Shown in pieces: positions 9,007-17,454 of a stretch of DNA of 64,000 nucleotides. The notes under the pieces are model-generated. The model was given only the letters and a program-made list of their open reading frames with translations. It was not told the origin of the DNA and searched no databases. Both the position numbers and the translations under genes were made by a program. Source of the DNA: Devosia litorisediminis (lineage in GTDB: Bacteria; Pseudomonadota; Alphaproteobacteria; Rhizobiales; Devosiaceae); NCBI RefSeq assembly GCF_018334155.1, contig NZ_JAGXTP010000003.1, forward strand, positions 62,001-126,000, given 5' to 3'. Every line of letters starts with the position of its first letter. Within the stretch, counting starts at the first letter, position 1.

Positions 9007-9729
9007 ATGGCTGGCAGAACGCGACAGATGCAGCTCACCGAGCGTCACGTCGCCTATCTGCAGCCTGACGTCATTTCCGACGAGATGCCGCCGCCGCCCC
9101 AGGGCATGCACAGCGCAACGCCCCAAGACCATGCGGCGACCCTGACCCAGTTGCTGGGACCCGAGCCCTTCGCCAATGACGAGGTCTGGGTCTTTGCCTA
9201 TGGCTCGCTGATCTGGAAGCCGGCCTGCGATTTTGTTGAAATGCGCACCGCGCTGGTCCATGGCTGGCACCGCGCCTTCTGTCTGGGCTGGAACACGCGC
9301 TTCCGCGGCTCCGAACAGAACCCTGGTCTGATGCTGGCACTCGATCGCGGCGGCGCCTGCAATGGCGTGCTCTATCGCCTGCCACCCGATCGGCTGGCTC
9401 AGTGCATGACCAAATTGCTGGAACGCGAAATGGGCTGGCTGCCCTCGGCCTTTCCACCCCGCTGGGTCAATGCCCGCACCGGCGAGCGAACCATCCGCGC
9501 CCTGACCTTCTGCATGGATCGCCACTCCGGTCGCTATGTCACCGGCCTGTCCCCCGAACAGATCGCCGAAGTGCTCGCCAAGGCGGTCGGCAATCGCGGA
9601 TCGATGGCCGAGTATCTCTACTCAACCGTCAAGCATCTCGAGGATGTGGGCATTCATGATCCCCATCTGTGGCAGTTGCAGGCGCTCGTCGCCCAGCAGA
9701 TCGAAGCCGCTTATGAGCCGGATCGATAA
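9007..9729 (+). CDS. gamma-glutamylcyclotransferase (ChaC-like), copy 1
   Basis: The 240-residue protein belongs to the ChaC family, which releases 5-oxoproline from gamma-glutamyl peptides, in many members specifically glutathione. The glycine-rich substrate loop is WVFAYGSLIWKPA at about residues 60-72 and a candidate catalytic Glu lies in LEREMGWLP. About 58 residues precede the fold with no recognised domain. It lies between argH and lysA, with only 52 bp after argH. A second, more compact ChaC-like gene lies at 15758-16318. Confidence 0.88.
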   Translation: MAGRTRQMQLTERHVAYLQPDVISDEMPPPPQGMHSATPQDHAATLTQLLGPEPFANDEVWVFAYGSLIWKPACDFVEMRTALVHGWHRAFCLGWNTRFRGSEQNPGLMLALDRGGACNGVLYRLPPDRLAQCMTKLLEREMGWLPSAFPPRWVNARTGERTIRALTFCMDRHSGRYVTGLSPEQIAEVLAKAVGNRGSMAEYLYSTVKHLEDVGIHDPHLWQLQALVAQQIEAAYEPDR

Positions 9730-9853
9730 GTCTTGCTTTCGTTTTGTGCCCGTCTGCCTTAGACCTCGGGCGCTAATTTCCTGAACACCCCCGATGATCC
9801 CTGGCGCGCCGCGCCGGCCATGGCGGGCACCAGACACATTTGAGGGCAGCACC

Positions 9854-11113
9854 TTGGTCCACCATTTCGAACACCGTGACGGCACGCTTTATGCTGAAGA
9901 CGTCAATCTGAGCGAACTTGCCGACAAGGTCGGAACGCCCTTTTACGTCTATTCCAGCGCCACGCTGCGCCGCCATGTCCGGGTGGTCAAAGCTGCCTTT
10001 GAGGGCATTCCCACCCTTTTGGCCTACGCCATGAAGGCCAATTCCAATCAGGCCGTGCTCAAGCTGATGGCCTCGGAGGGCGCTGGCGCTGATGTGGTAT
10101 CGCTGGGCGAGCTCGAACGCGCCCTTGCGGCCGGCATCAAGCCCGAAATGATCGTGTTTTCCGGTGTCGCCAAGACCATCACCGAAATGCGCCGCGGCCT
10201 GACCGCCGGCATCAAGTGCTTCAACCTCGAAAGCGAACCCGAGCTTGAGCGCCTCTCCATGGTCGCTTCGGAAATGGGCATGACCGCCCGGGTTTCGGTG
10301 CGCATCAATCCAGATGTCGATGCCCGCACCCACGCCAAGATCTCGACCGGCAAGGCCGAGAACAAGTTCGGCATTCCCTTTGCCCGGGCCCGCGAGGTCT
10401 ATGCCCGCATCGCCGCGCTACCCAGCGTCGAGGCCGTCGGTGTAGATATGCATATCGGCAGCCAGATCACTGATCTGGAACCCTTCGGCAATGCCTTTGG
10501 CCTGATGGCCGAACTGGTCACCGAGCTGCGCGCTGATGGTCACAATATCCGTCACATCGATATCGGCGGCGGTCTGGGCATTCCCTATCATCATGATCAG
10601 GAAGCCCCGCCGCACCCCGAGGCCTATGCCTCGGTGGTCCGCGACAAGATCGGCCAGCTCGGCTGCACCCTGGTGATCGAACCGGGCCGCCTGCTGGTGG
10701 GCAATGCCGGCATCATGGTCACCAAGGTCGAATACGTCAAAGAAGGCAGCACCAGCTTCATCATCGTTGATGCGGCCATGAACGATCTGCTGCGCCCCAC
10801 GCTCTATGAAGCCCACCATGATGTGGTGCCGGTGACCTATTCGAACCTGCCCCCGATCACTGCCGATATTGTGGGCCCGGTCTGCGAAACCGGCGACTAC
10901 CTCGCCAAGGGGCGCACCATTGCCGGGGTTCAGGAAGGCGATCTGCTCTCCATCATGAGCGCTGGCGCCTATGGCGCCGTGATGGCCTCGACCTATAATT
11001 CGCGCCCGCTCATCCCCGAAGTGCTGGTGGACGGCGACAAGTTCCACGTCATCCGCCCGCGCAAGTCGCTGGACGAACTGATCGGCATGGATAGCGTACC
11101 CGACTGGGTCTAG
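9854..11113 (+). CDS. lysA: diaminopimelate decarboxylase
   Basis: The enzyme decarboxylates meso-diaminopimelate to L-lysine. It is a fold-type III PLP enzyme: the PLP Lys lies in LLAYAMKANSNQAVLK, the HIGSQ motif is near residue 200, and the glycine loop IDIGGGLGIPY near 236. The C-terminal CETGDYLAKGR carries the active-site Cys. I place the start at TTG 9854, because GAGGG sits seven bases upstream and the family usually begins with a short HHFxYRDG segment; an ATG at 9794 would add 20 unlike residues. It converges with the response regulator gene, sharing a 4-bp CTAG overlap. Confidence 0.93.
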   Translation: MVHHFEHRDGTLYAEDVNLSELADKVGTPFYVYSSATLRRHVRVVKAAFEGIPTLLAYAMKANSNQAVLKLMASEGAGADVVSLGELERALAAGIKPEMIVFSGVAKTITEMRRGLTAGIKCFNLESEPELERLSMVASEMGMTARVSVRINPDVDARTHAKISTGKAENKFGIPFARAREVYARIAALPSVEAVGVDMHIGSQITDLEPFGNAFGLMAELVTELRADGHNIRHIDIGGGLGIPYHHDQEAPPHPEAYASVVRDKIGQLGCTLVIEPGRLLVGNAGIMVTKVEYVKEGSTSFIIVDAAMNDLLRPTLYEAHHDVVPVTYSNLPPITADIVGPVCETGDYLAKGRTIAGVQEGDLLSIMSAGAYGAVMASTYNSRPLIPEVLVDGDKFHVIRPRKSLDELIGMDSVPDWV

Positions 11114-11520
11114 CTCTCGCGCGCCTGCCGACCCAGCGACAGCACCTCGACCGGTTTGCCGGCCAGGGCATCGTCGATCTTGGCCAGCAGATCAGCCAGG
11201 GTGAATGGCTTGACGATCACATCGTAGATCAGCGCATCGAGCCCATGAGCCCGCTCGCGCTGATCGGCAAAACCGGTCATCAGCACGATGATGATGTCGG
11301 GATATTTGGCCGCGACGTCTAGCGCCAGGGCGATGCCATCCATGATGGGCATCTTGATATCGCTCAACAGCAAATCGAAACGGCCATTTTCCGCATCGGC
11401 AGTCTCGGCAGCCAGCCCCCCATCCTCTTCAGCCACGACTTCATGGCCTTTCATGGTCAGGGCGCTCACCACAAAGGCGCGAACGGAGGGATCGTCTTCA
11501 GCAACAAGAATGCGGGCCAT
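11110..11520 (-). CDS. CpdR-like single-domain response regulator
   Basis: This 136-residue protein is a receiver domain with no output domain. Acidic residues in AEDDPSV, the phosphoacceptor Asp in LLLSDIKMPIMDG and the Lys in VKPFTLADLL complete the active site. Length and sequence resemble CpdR, which in Caulobacter controls ClpXP proteolysis through a phosphorelay; assignment to that role is an inference. The ATG at 11520 overlaps the upstream zinc-ribbon gene's stop by one base (TGATG), so the two genes are probably coupled. Confidence 0.85.
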   Translation of the reverse strand: MARILVAEDDPSVRAFVVSALTMKGHEVVAEEDGGLAAETADAENGRFDLLLSDIKMPIMDGIALALDVAAKYPDIIIVLMTGFADQRERAHGLDALIYDVIVKPFTLADLLAKIDDALAGKPVEVLSLGRQARES

Positions 11521-12572
11521 CAATGATGCTCCGAACTGGCGTTTGCAGGAGCGGCGGCGGCGCCGTGATCGGTTTCGGCAGACGCTTCAGCAGCGGGATT
11601 GGCTGGCGCGCCATGATCGGCGGCAGCAGGATCAGTTGTAACCGGGCCATGATTGGCAGCGGCCGGGGTCGGCGCTTTGCCGCTGGACAGGCCCTTGGCG
11701 CCTGAGCCGCCGGCGAAGCTGAGGCGGACCCGCGAGGCATTGCCCGGCGGCAGGGTGAGCTGGGTATCAAATGTCGAGCGTTCGCCCGCCATCAGGTCGC
11801 GCACGGAAGGCTGAACGCTCCACTGATAAACGCCTTCGCCATCCGGCCCCAGCAGGGTCACCACCACGGCGGGCACTTTGACCGGGGTCGGCGAGCGACC
11901 CACGATCTGAGCGGAAACAATCAGCACTTCCTTGCCATTGCGCAGGGTCTGCAGCGTCGAGACGTCAGAAAAATCCAGCCCCACCACATTGATGCCCAGC
12001 CCGACGGCGTCATAAACCCCGGCCATGGCGGGGAAGCGCTGTACCACCTCGACGCGGCCAAAATAGGCAAAGCCCAGAACCCCGATCAGGGCAGTAGCGC
12101 CAACGATCCGCAGCGCCAGGCGCAAGCGGGTCAGCGGCTGCTCTTCCGCACCACGATCCTCACCATCCGAAAACGCCTTGCGGCGCTTGCGTACAATGGC
12201 GGGATCAAGCTTGCCTGCCGCGGCCTGACCGCGAGCGGAATCTTCATTATCGGTGGCTTTTTTGGTTTTGGCGGCCTTGGCCGCCTTTTCCTTTTCAGCC
12301 TTGGCCACGCGTTCTTTTTCAGCCTTGGCGGCAACCGCGGCAGCCGTCAGCGCCGCTGCAGCCTTTTCTTCGACGCCCATGGCATCATCGAGACCGTCTT
12401 CACTGATCGCCTGCTCGGCCTTTTTGACCTCTGGCGGCGGCTCGTCCTTGGGGATCGGGCCCTGGTCCCAGGCCTGCTGGCAATGGGCGCACTGCACCTT
12501 GCGGCCAGCCGAGCCGATAGCCTCGTAGGTGACCTGATACTTGGTCTGGCAATGGGGACAGGAAATGATCAT
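11520..12572 (-). CDS. MJ0042-type zinc-ribbon domain protein
   Basis: The 350-residue protein begins with the zinc-ribbon CPHCQTKYQV...CAHCQQAW (two CxxC pairs), typical of the MJ0042/PF13717 domain. It continues with a long Lys/Ala-rich, probably coiled or disordered region (about 60-130), one transmembrane helix near 165-185, a periplasmic beta domain and an Ala/Pro/His-rich tail. The function is not established. In other Hyphomicrobiales it is commonly placed opposite ftsE, as it is here, divergent across 224 bp. Confidence 0.85.
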   Translation of the reverse strand: MIISCPHCQTKYQVTYEAIGSAGRKVQCAHCQQAWDQGPIPKDEPPPEVKKAEQAISEDGLDDAMGVEEKAAAALTAAAVAAKAEKERVAKAEKEKAAKAAKTKKATDNEDSARGQAAAGKLDPAIVRKRRKAFSDGEDRGAEEQPLTRLRLALRIVGATALIGVLGFAYFGRVEVVQRFPAMAGVYDAVGLGINVVGLDFSDVSTLQTLRNGKEVLIVSAQIVGRSPTPVKVPAVVVTLLGPDGEGVYQWSVQPSVRDLMAGERSTFDTQLTLPPGNASRVRLSFAGGSGAKGLSSGKAPTPAAANHGPVTTDPAAADHGAPANPAAEASAETDHGAAAAPANASSEHH

Positions 12573-12796
12573 GAGGCCAGACTGATGACGCAGAACAAGG
12601 GAATGACGTCGTTCAAATTAGCGGCAGGGTGTTAAGACTCCTCAAACCTCGCTGCCGCCACACGAAATCCACCACATTTATGCCGCTTTGGTGCGGCCAA
12701 GCAGGTGCGCGTGCCGCATCAGACCACCGCCGCTGTTATGATGCGGCCAATGCCTGATTCGCCTGAACCAAGCCGAGCAAGTGGGAGCCTGCAATC
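12573..12796. other. intergenic region between zinc-ribbon gene and ftsE
   Basis: The 224-bp divergent spacer holds the promoters of both flanking transcription units. Two related short segments, GCCGCTTTGGTGCGGCCAA near 12681-12699 and ATGCGGCCAATGCC near 12740-12753, are visible. I could not assign a regulator to them. Confidence 0.35.
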
Positions 12797-13459
12797 TTGA
12801 TCGAATTTTCCGATGTGGGATTGCGCTATGGCAATGGCCCCGAGGTACTGCGTGACCTGAGTTTCTCAGTGGAGCCGGGCTCGTTCCATTTCCTGACCGG
12901 GCCATCGGGCGCCGGCAAGACCAGCCTGCTGCGCCTGCTGCTGCTCTCGCTCAAGCCATCGCGCGGCCGCGTCACCATGTTTGGCGAAGACGTCAGCGAT
13001 CTCAGCCAGGACCGCCTGCTGCAGATGCGTCGTCATATCGGTATCGTATTCCAGGAATTCCGCCTGCTCGATCACCTGACCACATTTGAAAATGTCGCGC
13101 TGCCACTGCGCGTGCTGGGTCAGCCCGAGAGCGAATATCGCCCCAATGTCACCGAGCTGCTCGAATGGGTGGGACTGGGCGAACGGATGAACGCCCCGCC
13201 ATCCCTGCTTTCGGGCGGCGAAAAACAGCGTGCCGCCATTGCACGCGCCGTGATCGCCCGGCCCAAAGTGCTGCTGGCTGATGAGCCCACCGGCAATGTC
13301 GACCCCGATCTGTCGAGCCGGCTGGTGCACCTGTTTGCCGAACTCAACCGGACGCTGGGCATGACCATCATTCTGGCCACCCATGAACTGCCGCTGCTCG
13401 ACAAGTTCAACTATCCACGCATGCTGCTGAGCAATGGGGAGCTGGCCATTCATGATTGA
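12797..13459 (+). CDS. ftsE: cell division ATP-binding protein FtsE
   Basis: The 220-residue ABC ATPase has Walker A GPSGAGKTS (about residues 36-44), the signature LLSGGEKQRAAIARA (about 137-151), Walker B VLLADEPTGNVDP and a switch His in ATHELPLL. FtsE with FtsX recruits and activates peptidoglycan hydrolases at the division site. The start is TTG at 12797, preceded by GGGAG. Its last eight bases overlap the start of ftsX, as is typical for the pair. Confidence 0.95.
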   Translation: MIEFSDVGLRYGNGPEVLRDLSFSVEPGSFHFLTGPSGAGKTSLLRLLLLSLKPSRGRVTMFGEDVSDLSQDRLLQMRRHIGIVFQEFRLLDHLTTFENVALPLRVLGQPESEYRPNVTELLEWVGLGERMNAPPSLLSGGEKQRAAIARAVIARPKVLLADEPTGNVDPDLSSRLVHLFAELNRTLGMTIILATHELPLLDKFNYPRMLLSNGELAIHD

Positions 13460-14381
13460 GCGCATTCTGGCTCTGCTGCCACGCCGCGTCGGCGCCGCCC
13501 CCATCGTCCCCGAAAAAAGCGTCGCCGGTCGCACCCTGCTGCTGATGATCACCATTATGGGCTTTCTCTCGGCGGTCACTCTGGGTGGCGTTGTGCTGGT
13601 CCAGAAATCTGCCATCGCCTGGTCGGCCGATGTCGGTCGCGAAGTGACCATCCAGATCCGTCCTGTCGAGGGCGAAGTGATGGAGTCCAATCTGCGCACC
13701 GCCGTCTCGCTGGCGCAGGCCACGCCAGGTGTCGCCTCGGCGCGCGCCCTGACGCTGCAAGAGAGCGAAAAGCTGCTTGAGCCCTGGCTTGGCGCCGGGC
13801 TTGATCTGACGGCGATCGAAATCCCCCGGCTTGTCGTGGTGCAGCTCGCCGACCCGCAGGATGCCGATATTGCCGGGCTCGAGCGCAATCTGGCAGCCGT
13901 CACCGGGGCCAGCCTCGATACCCACGCCGTCTGGCGCCAGCAGCTCAACACCATGGCCGGCACCATTGTGCTCTCGGGCCTGCTGGTGCTGCTGCTGATT
14001 GGCGCAGCGACCGTGCTCGCCATCATCTTTGCCACCCGCGGCGCCATGGCGACCAACCGTGAAATTGTTGACGTGCTGCACTATATTGGCGCCTCCAACA
14101 AATTCATCGCTGGCGAATTTCAGGGGCGTTTTCTCTCGATTGGCTTGCAGGGCGGCCTGCTTGGCGCGGTCGCCGCATTGCTGTTCTTCGTTCTGGTGGG
14201 CACCGCTGCGGGCAATATGCTCTCCAGCGAAGCAGGTACCCAGGTCGGCGTGCTGTTCGGGCGCTTTGCGCTGGGCCTTGATGGCATGATCTCGATTGCA
14301 GCCGTCATCCCGGTGATTGCTGCCCTGACCGCCATAACCTCGCGCCACACGGTCCGGCGCTACCTCGCCCAGACCTCCTGA
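13452..14381 (+). CDS. ftsX: cell division protein FtsX
   Basis: This permease-like partner of FtsE has an N-terminal transmembrane helix (about residues 25-50), an extracytoplasmic domain to about 160, and three C-terminal helices. The intervening IVDVLHYIGASNKFIAGEFQ segment is the coupling region of the FtsX family. I chose ATG 13452, which overlaps ftsE by eight bases; the frame also runs to 13434. The pair is co-transcribed, and plsC follows after a 102-bp gap. Confidence 0.92.
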   Translation: MIERILALLPRRVGAAPIVPEKSVAGRTLLLMITIMGFLSAVTLGGVVLVQKSAIAWSADVGREVTIQIRPVEGEVMESNLRTAVSLAQATPGVASARALTLQESEKLLEPWLGAGLDLTAIEIPRLVVVQLADPQDADIAGLERNLAAVTGASLDTHAVWRQQLNTMAGTIVLSGLLVLLLIGAATVLAIIFATRGAMATNREIVDVLHYIGASNKFIAGEFQGRFLSIGLQGGLLGAVAALLFFVLVGTAAGNMLSSEAGTQVGVLFGRFALGLDGMISIAAVIPVIAALTAITSRHTVRRYLAQTS

Positions 14382-14483
14382 ACCACGACGCTTCTGGCCA
14401 CAAACGCCAGCAAACGCCTCGCCAAAAGCACTTCTGCCCGTTATGACGCTGACAGCGGCAGGACGCCGAAGGAGATTTTTCGA

Positions 14484-15290
14484 GTGGTCATTCAGGCAAT
14501 TCGTACCGCAGTGTTCTATGCGCTGTTCATCGGTCAAACCGCGATCGTCGCCATCATTCTGGGCACCATTGCGCTGATCACCGGCCGCACCAAGGCCAGC
14601 TGGGCCATCGCGGTCTACTGGTGCGCTTCCAGCCTGCAATTGTTGCGCTGGCTCACCGGCGTCAAAACCAAGGTCAGCGGCCAGCACAATATCCCCGAGG
14701 GCGGCTGCATCATCGCGGCCAAGCACCAGAGCGACTGGGACGTCTTTGCTCTGTTCCCCTATACCGGTCGCCCGGCCTATATCGTCAAGAAGGAGCTGAT
14801 GCGCATTCCCTTCTTCGGCTGGGCTGCCCGCTCGCTCGACTGTATCGAGGTTGACCGCCGCAAGGGCGCCGAGGCCATCCCCTCCATGATGCGCCAGGCC
14901 CACGCCGCCATTGAACGCGGCTGCCGCATCGTCATTTTCCCCGAGGGTACCCGCCGCGCTGCCCTGGCGCCCGCCGACTACCGCCAGGGAATCGTCAGGC
15001 TCTATATGGAACTCAATGTGCCCGTGGTGCCCGTAGCGCTCAATTCTGGCCTGTTCTGGGGCCGCAACAGCCCCGTTATCTGGCCCGGCACTGCCGAAGC
15101 TGAGTTCCTGCCCGCCATTGAAGCGGGCCTGGCCCCCGACGTGTTTATGGATCGACTCAAAAAAGCCATCGAATCACAGTCCAACGAACTGGCCCTCAAG
15201 GCTGAAGCGCAAGGTCTGTCGCGCCCGATCGGGCCCGATCTTCGGAGCAAGTTCGATGCCCTCAAGAAAGCCGCGACACCCGACGTCTAA
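14484..15290 (+). CDS. 1-acyl-sn-glycerol-3-phosphate acyltransferase (PlsC family)
   Basis: The 268-residue membrane enzyme acylates lysophosphatidic acid to phosphatidic acid in phospholipid synthesis. It shows the catalytic HxxxxD as AKHQSDWDVF near residue 74 and the substrate motif FPEGTRRA near 152, after an N-terminal hydrophobic helix (about 8-35). The GTG start at 14484 is supported by AAGGAG upstream. It lies downstream of ftsEX in the same direction. Confidence 0.93.
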   Translation: MVIQAIRTAVFYALFIGQTAIVAIILGTIALITGRTKASWAIAVYWCASSLQLLRWLTGVKTKVSGQHNIPEGGCIIAAKHQSDWDVFALFPYTGRPAYIVKKELMRIPFFGWAARSLDCIEVDRRKGAEAIPSMMRQAHAAIERGCRIVIFPEGTRRAALAPADYRQGIVRLYMELNVPVVPVALNSGLFWGRNSPVIWPGTAEAEFLPAIEAGLAPDVFMDRLKKAIESQSNELALKAEAQGLSRPIGPDLRSKFDALKKAATPDV

Positions 15291-15353
15291 GCACTATATA
15301 TTGACGGCAGGAGCGAACAGAACCATAGATATAGATACAAGCCTGCACCGGGC

Positions 15354-15382
15354 TTGACATAGATTGCATTTTGTTCTATTTT
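15354..15382 (+). promoter_or_regulatory. sigma-70-like promoter of the small gene at 15420
   Basis: A perfect -35 hexamer TTGACA (15354-15359) is followed after exactly 17 bp by TATTTT (15377-15382) as the -10. The predicted transcription start is near 15389, so the first in-frame ATG (15390) would be almost leaderless. The -10 is buried in a GTTC-N7-GTTC repeat. Confidence 0.65.
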
Positions 15383-15387
15383 TGTTC
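15373..15387 (+). promoter_or_regulatory. candidate LexA (SOS) box, GTTC-N7-GTTC
   Basis: GTTC at 15373-15376 and GTTC at 15384-15387 are separated by exactly seven T-rich bases. This is the direct-repeat operator known for LexA of alphaproteobacteria. It covers the -10 hexamer of the promoter, the position expected for repression. A single GTTC-N7-GTTC can arise by chance in 64 kb; the T-rich context and promoter overlap raise its weight. Confidence 0.6.
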
Positions 15388-15419
15388 TAATGCAATGCTC
15401 GCTATCAGGATGGCGTGAT

Positions 15420-15761
15420 ATGGCCGGGAACTACAGCAAAGTCGTCAGTCACAATTTTGGCCGCCACAGCCATTGGCAGGGTCGTTCGGGCCGCGCCTAT
15501 GATCTGGCCAGCGAGAATATCGACCATTTCTGCATGGGTGATGCCGAACTCTATATCATCGCCAAGGGGGCGCATGTGCTGTGGGTGGGCTCGACCAGCG
15601 AACTGGTCAACGATCCACTCAGCCGCTCCCGGTTCCGTCTGGCCCTTGATTGCGCAGATCGCGTGTTCCGCCTGCTGACCCCCGGCGCCGATGCCGAACG
15701 ACTTTCCACAATCTGGGATCTCGAGGGCGCTGAACCGCTCCCTGAAGCGCAGGCGGCCTAA
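15420..15761 (+). CDS. conserved-looking protein of unknown function behind a LexA-type box
   Basis: I do not recognise a characterised family. From ATG 15420 (AGGA nine bases upstream) the product has 113 residues: a basic, aromatic N-terminus with SHNFGRHSHWQGRSGR, a middle part with ELYIIAKGAHVLWVGST, then FRLALDCADRVFRLL and an acidic tail. There are no membrane helices and no signal peptide. An alternative start at 15390 adds ten residues and would give a nearly leaderless mRNA. If the upstream box is real, the gene is induced by DNA damage. Its stop overlaps the convergent chaC-like gene by four bases. Confidence 0.75.
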   Translation: MAGNYSKVVSHNFGRHSHWQGRSGRAYDLASENIDHFCMGDAELYIIAKGAHVLWVGSTSELVNDPLSRSRFRLALDCADRVFRLLTPGADAERLSTIWDLEGAEPLPEAQAA

Positions 15762-16318
15762 GCCGCCGCGGCTTCTTCCTCGCGCAGCATTGTTGCAAGC
15801 GCCTGCAATTGCCGGTCGGTTATGCCCAGTGACTGCAAATGCGTCGCCGTATTGAGCACATAGTCGATATTGCGCCCTGACAGGCCAACCCCTGCCCGCA
15901 CCATCGCCAATTGCTGCTCCAGGCTGAGCTTGCCGGCAAACTGTTCGTGGCGCTCGTCGACCACGAAGGTCAGCGCCCGGATCGCCCGCCCGTCGGCCAG
16001 ATGCACCGGCCGCGTCACATCACGATAGACCGCCGTGACCTGTTCACGCTCTTCAAGATAGGCCTGCACATCGGCCCAGTCATGCCGAGCCACCTCAAAG
16101 GCCATGCCGCGGCATGAACCACCGCGCGCCAGACCAAACACCAGGCCCGGACGCTCCACCGTACCGCGATGATGATGCGAAACGATCGACAGGCTGCGAT
16201 GCGCGCCGCGCAGCAGCCCCTGTTGCGCGCCAATATGAGGAAAGCCGGGATTCCAGATCAGGGAGCCGTAGCCAAAGACCCAGTTTGTGTTCTCGTCGCT
16301 GTGTTCTGTCATTGCCAT
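15758..16318 (-). CDS. gamma-glutamylcyclotransferase (ChaC-like), copy 2
   Basis: The compact 186-residue ChaC-family protein begins almost directly with WVFGYGSLIWNPGF, the glycine-rich binding loop, and has a candidate catalytic Glu in LEEREQVTAVY. It probably degrades glutathione or a related gamma-glutamyl peptide to 5-oxoproline. The ATG at 16318 or the one at 16312 could start it. It differs clearly from copy 1 at 9007-9729, which carries a long N-terminal extension, so the two are paralogues of different subgroups and not a recent duplication. Confidence 0.88.
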   Translation of the reverse strand: MAMTEHSDENTNWVFGYGSLIWNPGFPHIGAQQGLLRGAHRSLSIVSHHHRGTVERPGLVFGLARGGSCRGMAFEVARHDWADVQAYLEEREQVTAVYRDVTRPVHLADGRAIRALTFVVDERHEQFAGKLSLEQQLAMVRAGVGLSGRNIDYVLNTATHLQSLGITDRQLQALATMLREEEAAAA

Positions 16319-16470
16319 ATCCTGACCAGAAACTTAGGCAAACCTGCCGCCCAAGACAATTGCCATCCAGCGATAGCGGCCCTGCATTTCAGGGGCGACC
16401 CGGTTTGCACCACCCCGGCGCCACATGATGCGATAGCGCTTTGCCATCCCCACCGCTAAGAGTGCCAGCC

Positions 16471-17442
16471 ATGAAGAAACGAATCATCATTCTGGGCAGT
16501 GTCGTGCTCGCCGTCGTCGTGGCCTGGAGCCTTGCCTGGCTCGTTCTGGCCGGTCTGGTCAAACAGCAGATCGCCGCCCAGGCGCAGGCTGACGGCATCA
16601 CCAGCCCGCAGATCACCTGCCAGACACTGGATGTGGGTGGCTTTCCCTTCCGTTTCGACGCCGACTGCACCCAGGCCAGCATCGTCAGCGGCGACATGGT
16701 GTTCGACCTGCCCGGCCTGCGCGCATCCGTCCGCGTCTATGCTCCCACCCATATGCTGGCCTCAGCCCTTGGCCCGCTGCAGGTGGGCGACACCTTTACC
16801 GGCACGCGCAATAGCGTGTCCTGGTCGACACTCGAAGCCAGTGTGCGCCTGTCCGACTGGCGCATTGCCCGCGCATCGGTTTCGGCCAGGGATGTGGTGT
16901 GGTCCGATACGCTGTTTGGCCAAAGCCAGATCGCGGCGACCCCATTGGTCGAGTTGCACCTGTTTGACATTCCCGAGCAGCACGACGCACAGCGCCAGAC
17001 CGCTGCGCTGGCCGGTTACATGCTGGCCAATGATCTGGCCTATCCCGCCCTGACCCTGAGCGACACCAATGCCGAAGTGCAGCTCGAACTGTCCGGGCTG
17101 CCTGACGATGTGCGCAATTGGGGCGATCCCAATCTGCTGCCCAGCCTGCAGGCTGCCGATGGCCAGCTCAAGATCATCGCCGTGCGCGGCACTGACGCCG
17201 GCTCGACGCTGGATGCGGAGGGCGCGCTGGCACTCGACGCGCAGGGCCAGATCGATGGTCAGATCACCATTGCCTCGACCGGGGTGGCCGAACGTATCGG
17301 TCCGCTGCTTGAAGAACCCTGGCGCACGCTGGTACTGGGCGCCCCGGCACCTGACGGCTCCTATGCCAACCAGATCAACTTCCGGTCCGGCGGCATCTAT
17401 TCGGGTCTGATACCCATCGCCGCCCTGCCCCCGCTCTACTAG
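16471..17442 (+). CDS. DUF2125 domain-containing protein
   Basis: The 323-residue protein has an N-terminal signal anchor (MKKRIIILGSVVLAVVVAW) and an extracytoplasmic domain with QTLDVGGFPFRFDADCTQAS, the hallmark of DUF2125. It is probably an inner-membrane-anchored periplasmic protein of unknown role. ATG 16471 was chosen over the TTG at 16441 because the Lys-rich start of the signal sequence begins there. It converges with tyrC across 12 bp. Confidence 0.88.
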   Translation: MKKRIIILGSVVLAVVVAWSLAWLVLAGLVKQQIAAQAQADGITSPQITCQTLDVGGFPFRFDADCTQASIVSGDMVFDLPGLRASVRVYAPTHMLASALGPLQVGDTFTGTRNSVSWSTLEASVRLSDWRIARASVSARDVVWSDTLFGQSQIAATPLVELHLFDIPEQHDAQRQTAALAGYMLANDLAYPALTLSDTNAEVQLELSGLPDDVRNWGDPNLLPSLQAADGQLKIIAVRGTDAGSTLDAEGALALDAQGQIDGQITIASTGVAERIGPLLEEPWRTLVLGAPAPDGSYANQINFRSGGIYSGLIPIAALPPLY

Positions 17443-17454
17443 GCCTCCACCTGC

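Noticed and set aside
13407..14903. A 498-codon frame antisense to ftsX and plsC
   Set aside because: Shadow of two well-supported genes, with Gly/Gln/His-rich low-complexity translation.
15408..15470. Toxin-antitoxin or phage origin for the gene behind the LexA-type box
   Set aside because: It is a single gene with composition like its neighbours, no partner gene, and no integrase or attachment repeat nearby.
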